A stretch of DNA of 15,221 nucleotides from Bradyrhizobiaceae bacterium. GTDB taxonomy: Bacteria > Pseudomonadota > Alphaproteobacteria > Rhizobiales > Hyphomicrobiaceae. The notes beneath the pieces were generated by a model, which was not told the origin of the DNA, searched no databases, and worked only from the letters and a program-made list of their open reading frames with translations. The stretch lies in NCBI GenBank assembly GCA_947475855.1, contig CANJPN010000091.1, positions 1 to 15,221 on the forward strand, written 5' to 3'. The translations under genes and the position numbers were made by a program. Shown piece after piece: positions 14,953 to 15,221 of the stretch (the first letter of the stretch is position 1; each line of letters opens with the position of its first letter).

Positions 14953-15221
14953 GCAGCCATCGCCGCTGAAGATACGAAGCCGGTGCAGCCGCCAGGGGCG
15001 CTAGCATAAAAATTTCTGCGGTCCCGGAAGCCGAGTGCAGCGAGGCTATCCGGGATCTTTCCAGTTTTGAAAGGGTAAAGGCCCCGGATCTTCACGCTCC
15101 GACCATGCGGTCGGAACGTTCGTCCAGGGACGCATACTGAAATTATGCGAACTTCCGTCCGTCTATGTTCGCTGGAATGGACGTAGCCCCTCAGGCGACC
15201 CTGCAGATTTCAATGCAAGGC
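14953..15221 (+). repeat. Hairpin-rich non-coding region after gap
   Basis: No gene is supported in these 269 bases. Four small stems follow each other. TCCCGGAAGCC/GGCTATCCGGGA at 15022-15055 has one bulge and resembles dispersed CCCGGATAGCC-type repeats of Hyphomicrobiales. CTTTC/GAAAG lies at 15057-15073. TCCGACC/GGTCGGA with an ATGC loop lies at 15098-15115. CGCATA/TATGCG lies at 15131-15149. None is followed by a T-run, so no standard terminator for gap is evident. The motifs CGGGATCTT and CCGGATCTT recur at about 15051 and 15084, hinting at a decayed paired repeat like that at 1850-1942. The window ends before the next gene. Confidence 0.5.

Noticed and set aside
14985..15015. Intrinsic terminator just after gap (AGCCGCC/GGCGCT stem before ATAAAAATTT)
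   Set aside because: The stem is short with a bulge and the following bases are A-rich, not T-rich, on the transcribed strand.

Overview
The window is a GC-rich chromosomal segment of an alphaproteobacterium, most likely from the order Hyphomicrobiales (Rhizobiales). This is inferred from an alphaproteobacterial-type glyceraldehyde-3-phosphate dehydrogenase gene divergent from zapA and a small coiled-coil gene, a Bug/TctC-type solute-binding protein, a 1180-residue fused indolepyruvate:ferredoxin oxidoreductase, and dispersed CCGGG-type palindromic elements. The genus cannot be fixed from sequence reading alone. No phage, transposase, CRISPR, tRNA or rRNA gene was seen.

Layout. Bases 1-740: an exported FecR-domain protein on the plus strand. 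Bases 757-5552: two catabolic-type genes on the minus strand, an ACMSD-like metal-dependent amidohydrolase and the fused indolepyruvate:ferredoxin oxidoreductase, separated by a 233-base gap that holds a paired-hairpin palindromic repeat. Bases 5830-6810: a divergent plus-strand gene for a periplasmic tricarboxylate-transporter-type binding protein. Bases 6872-12028: a compact minus-strand cluster for surface polysaccharide, transcribed from 12028 down to 6872. Its order is membrane nucleotide-sugar 4,6-dehydratase, GT4 glycosyltransferase, polyprenyl-phosphate sugar-phosphate transferase, then NAD-dependent 4-reductase/epimerase. Bases 12229-13606: a periplasmic SH3-domain protein, zapA and a small coiled-coil protein, all minus strand. 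Bases 13945-14952: gap on the plus strand, followed by about 270 bases of hairpin-rich non-coding DNA to the window edge.

How the genes work together. The four-gene polysaccharide set is the clearest functional module. A dehydratase, a reductase and an initiating sugar-1-phosphate transferase are the enzymes needed to make UDP-linked 2-acetamido-2,6-dideoxy sugar (UDP-QuiNAc or a relative), load it on undecaprenyl phosphate, and extend it with the GT4 enzyme. This matches the logic of the Rhizobium etli wreV/wreQ/wreU genes and Pseudomonas wbpM/wbpV/wbpL. The oxidoreductase, amidohydrolase and Bug protein suggest uptake and breakdown of organic or aromatic acids, but the substrate is not determined.

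I did not find a convincing wholly new system. The non-coding stretches deserve the closest second look: the leader and promoter region of gap, the structured 3' side of zapA (where a 6S RNA could lie), the paired-hairpin repeat at 1850-1942, and the hairpin run after gap. Several genes have upstream in-frame start codons that I rejected in favour of internal starts; the reasons are given per gene.
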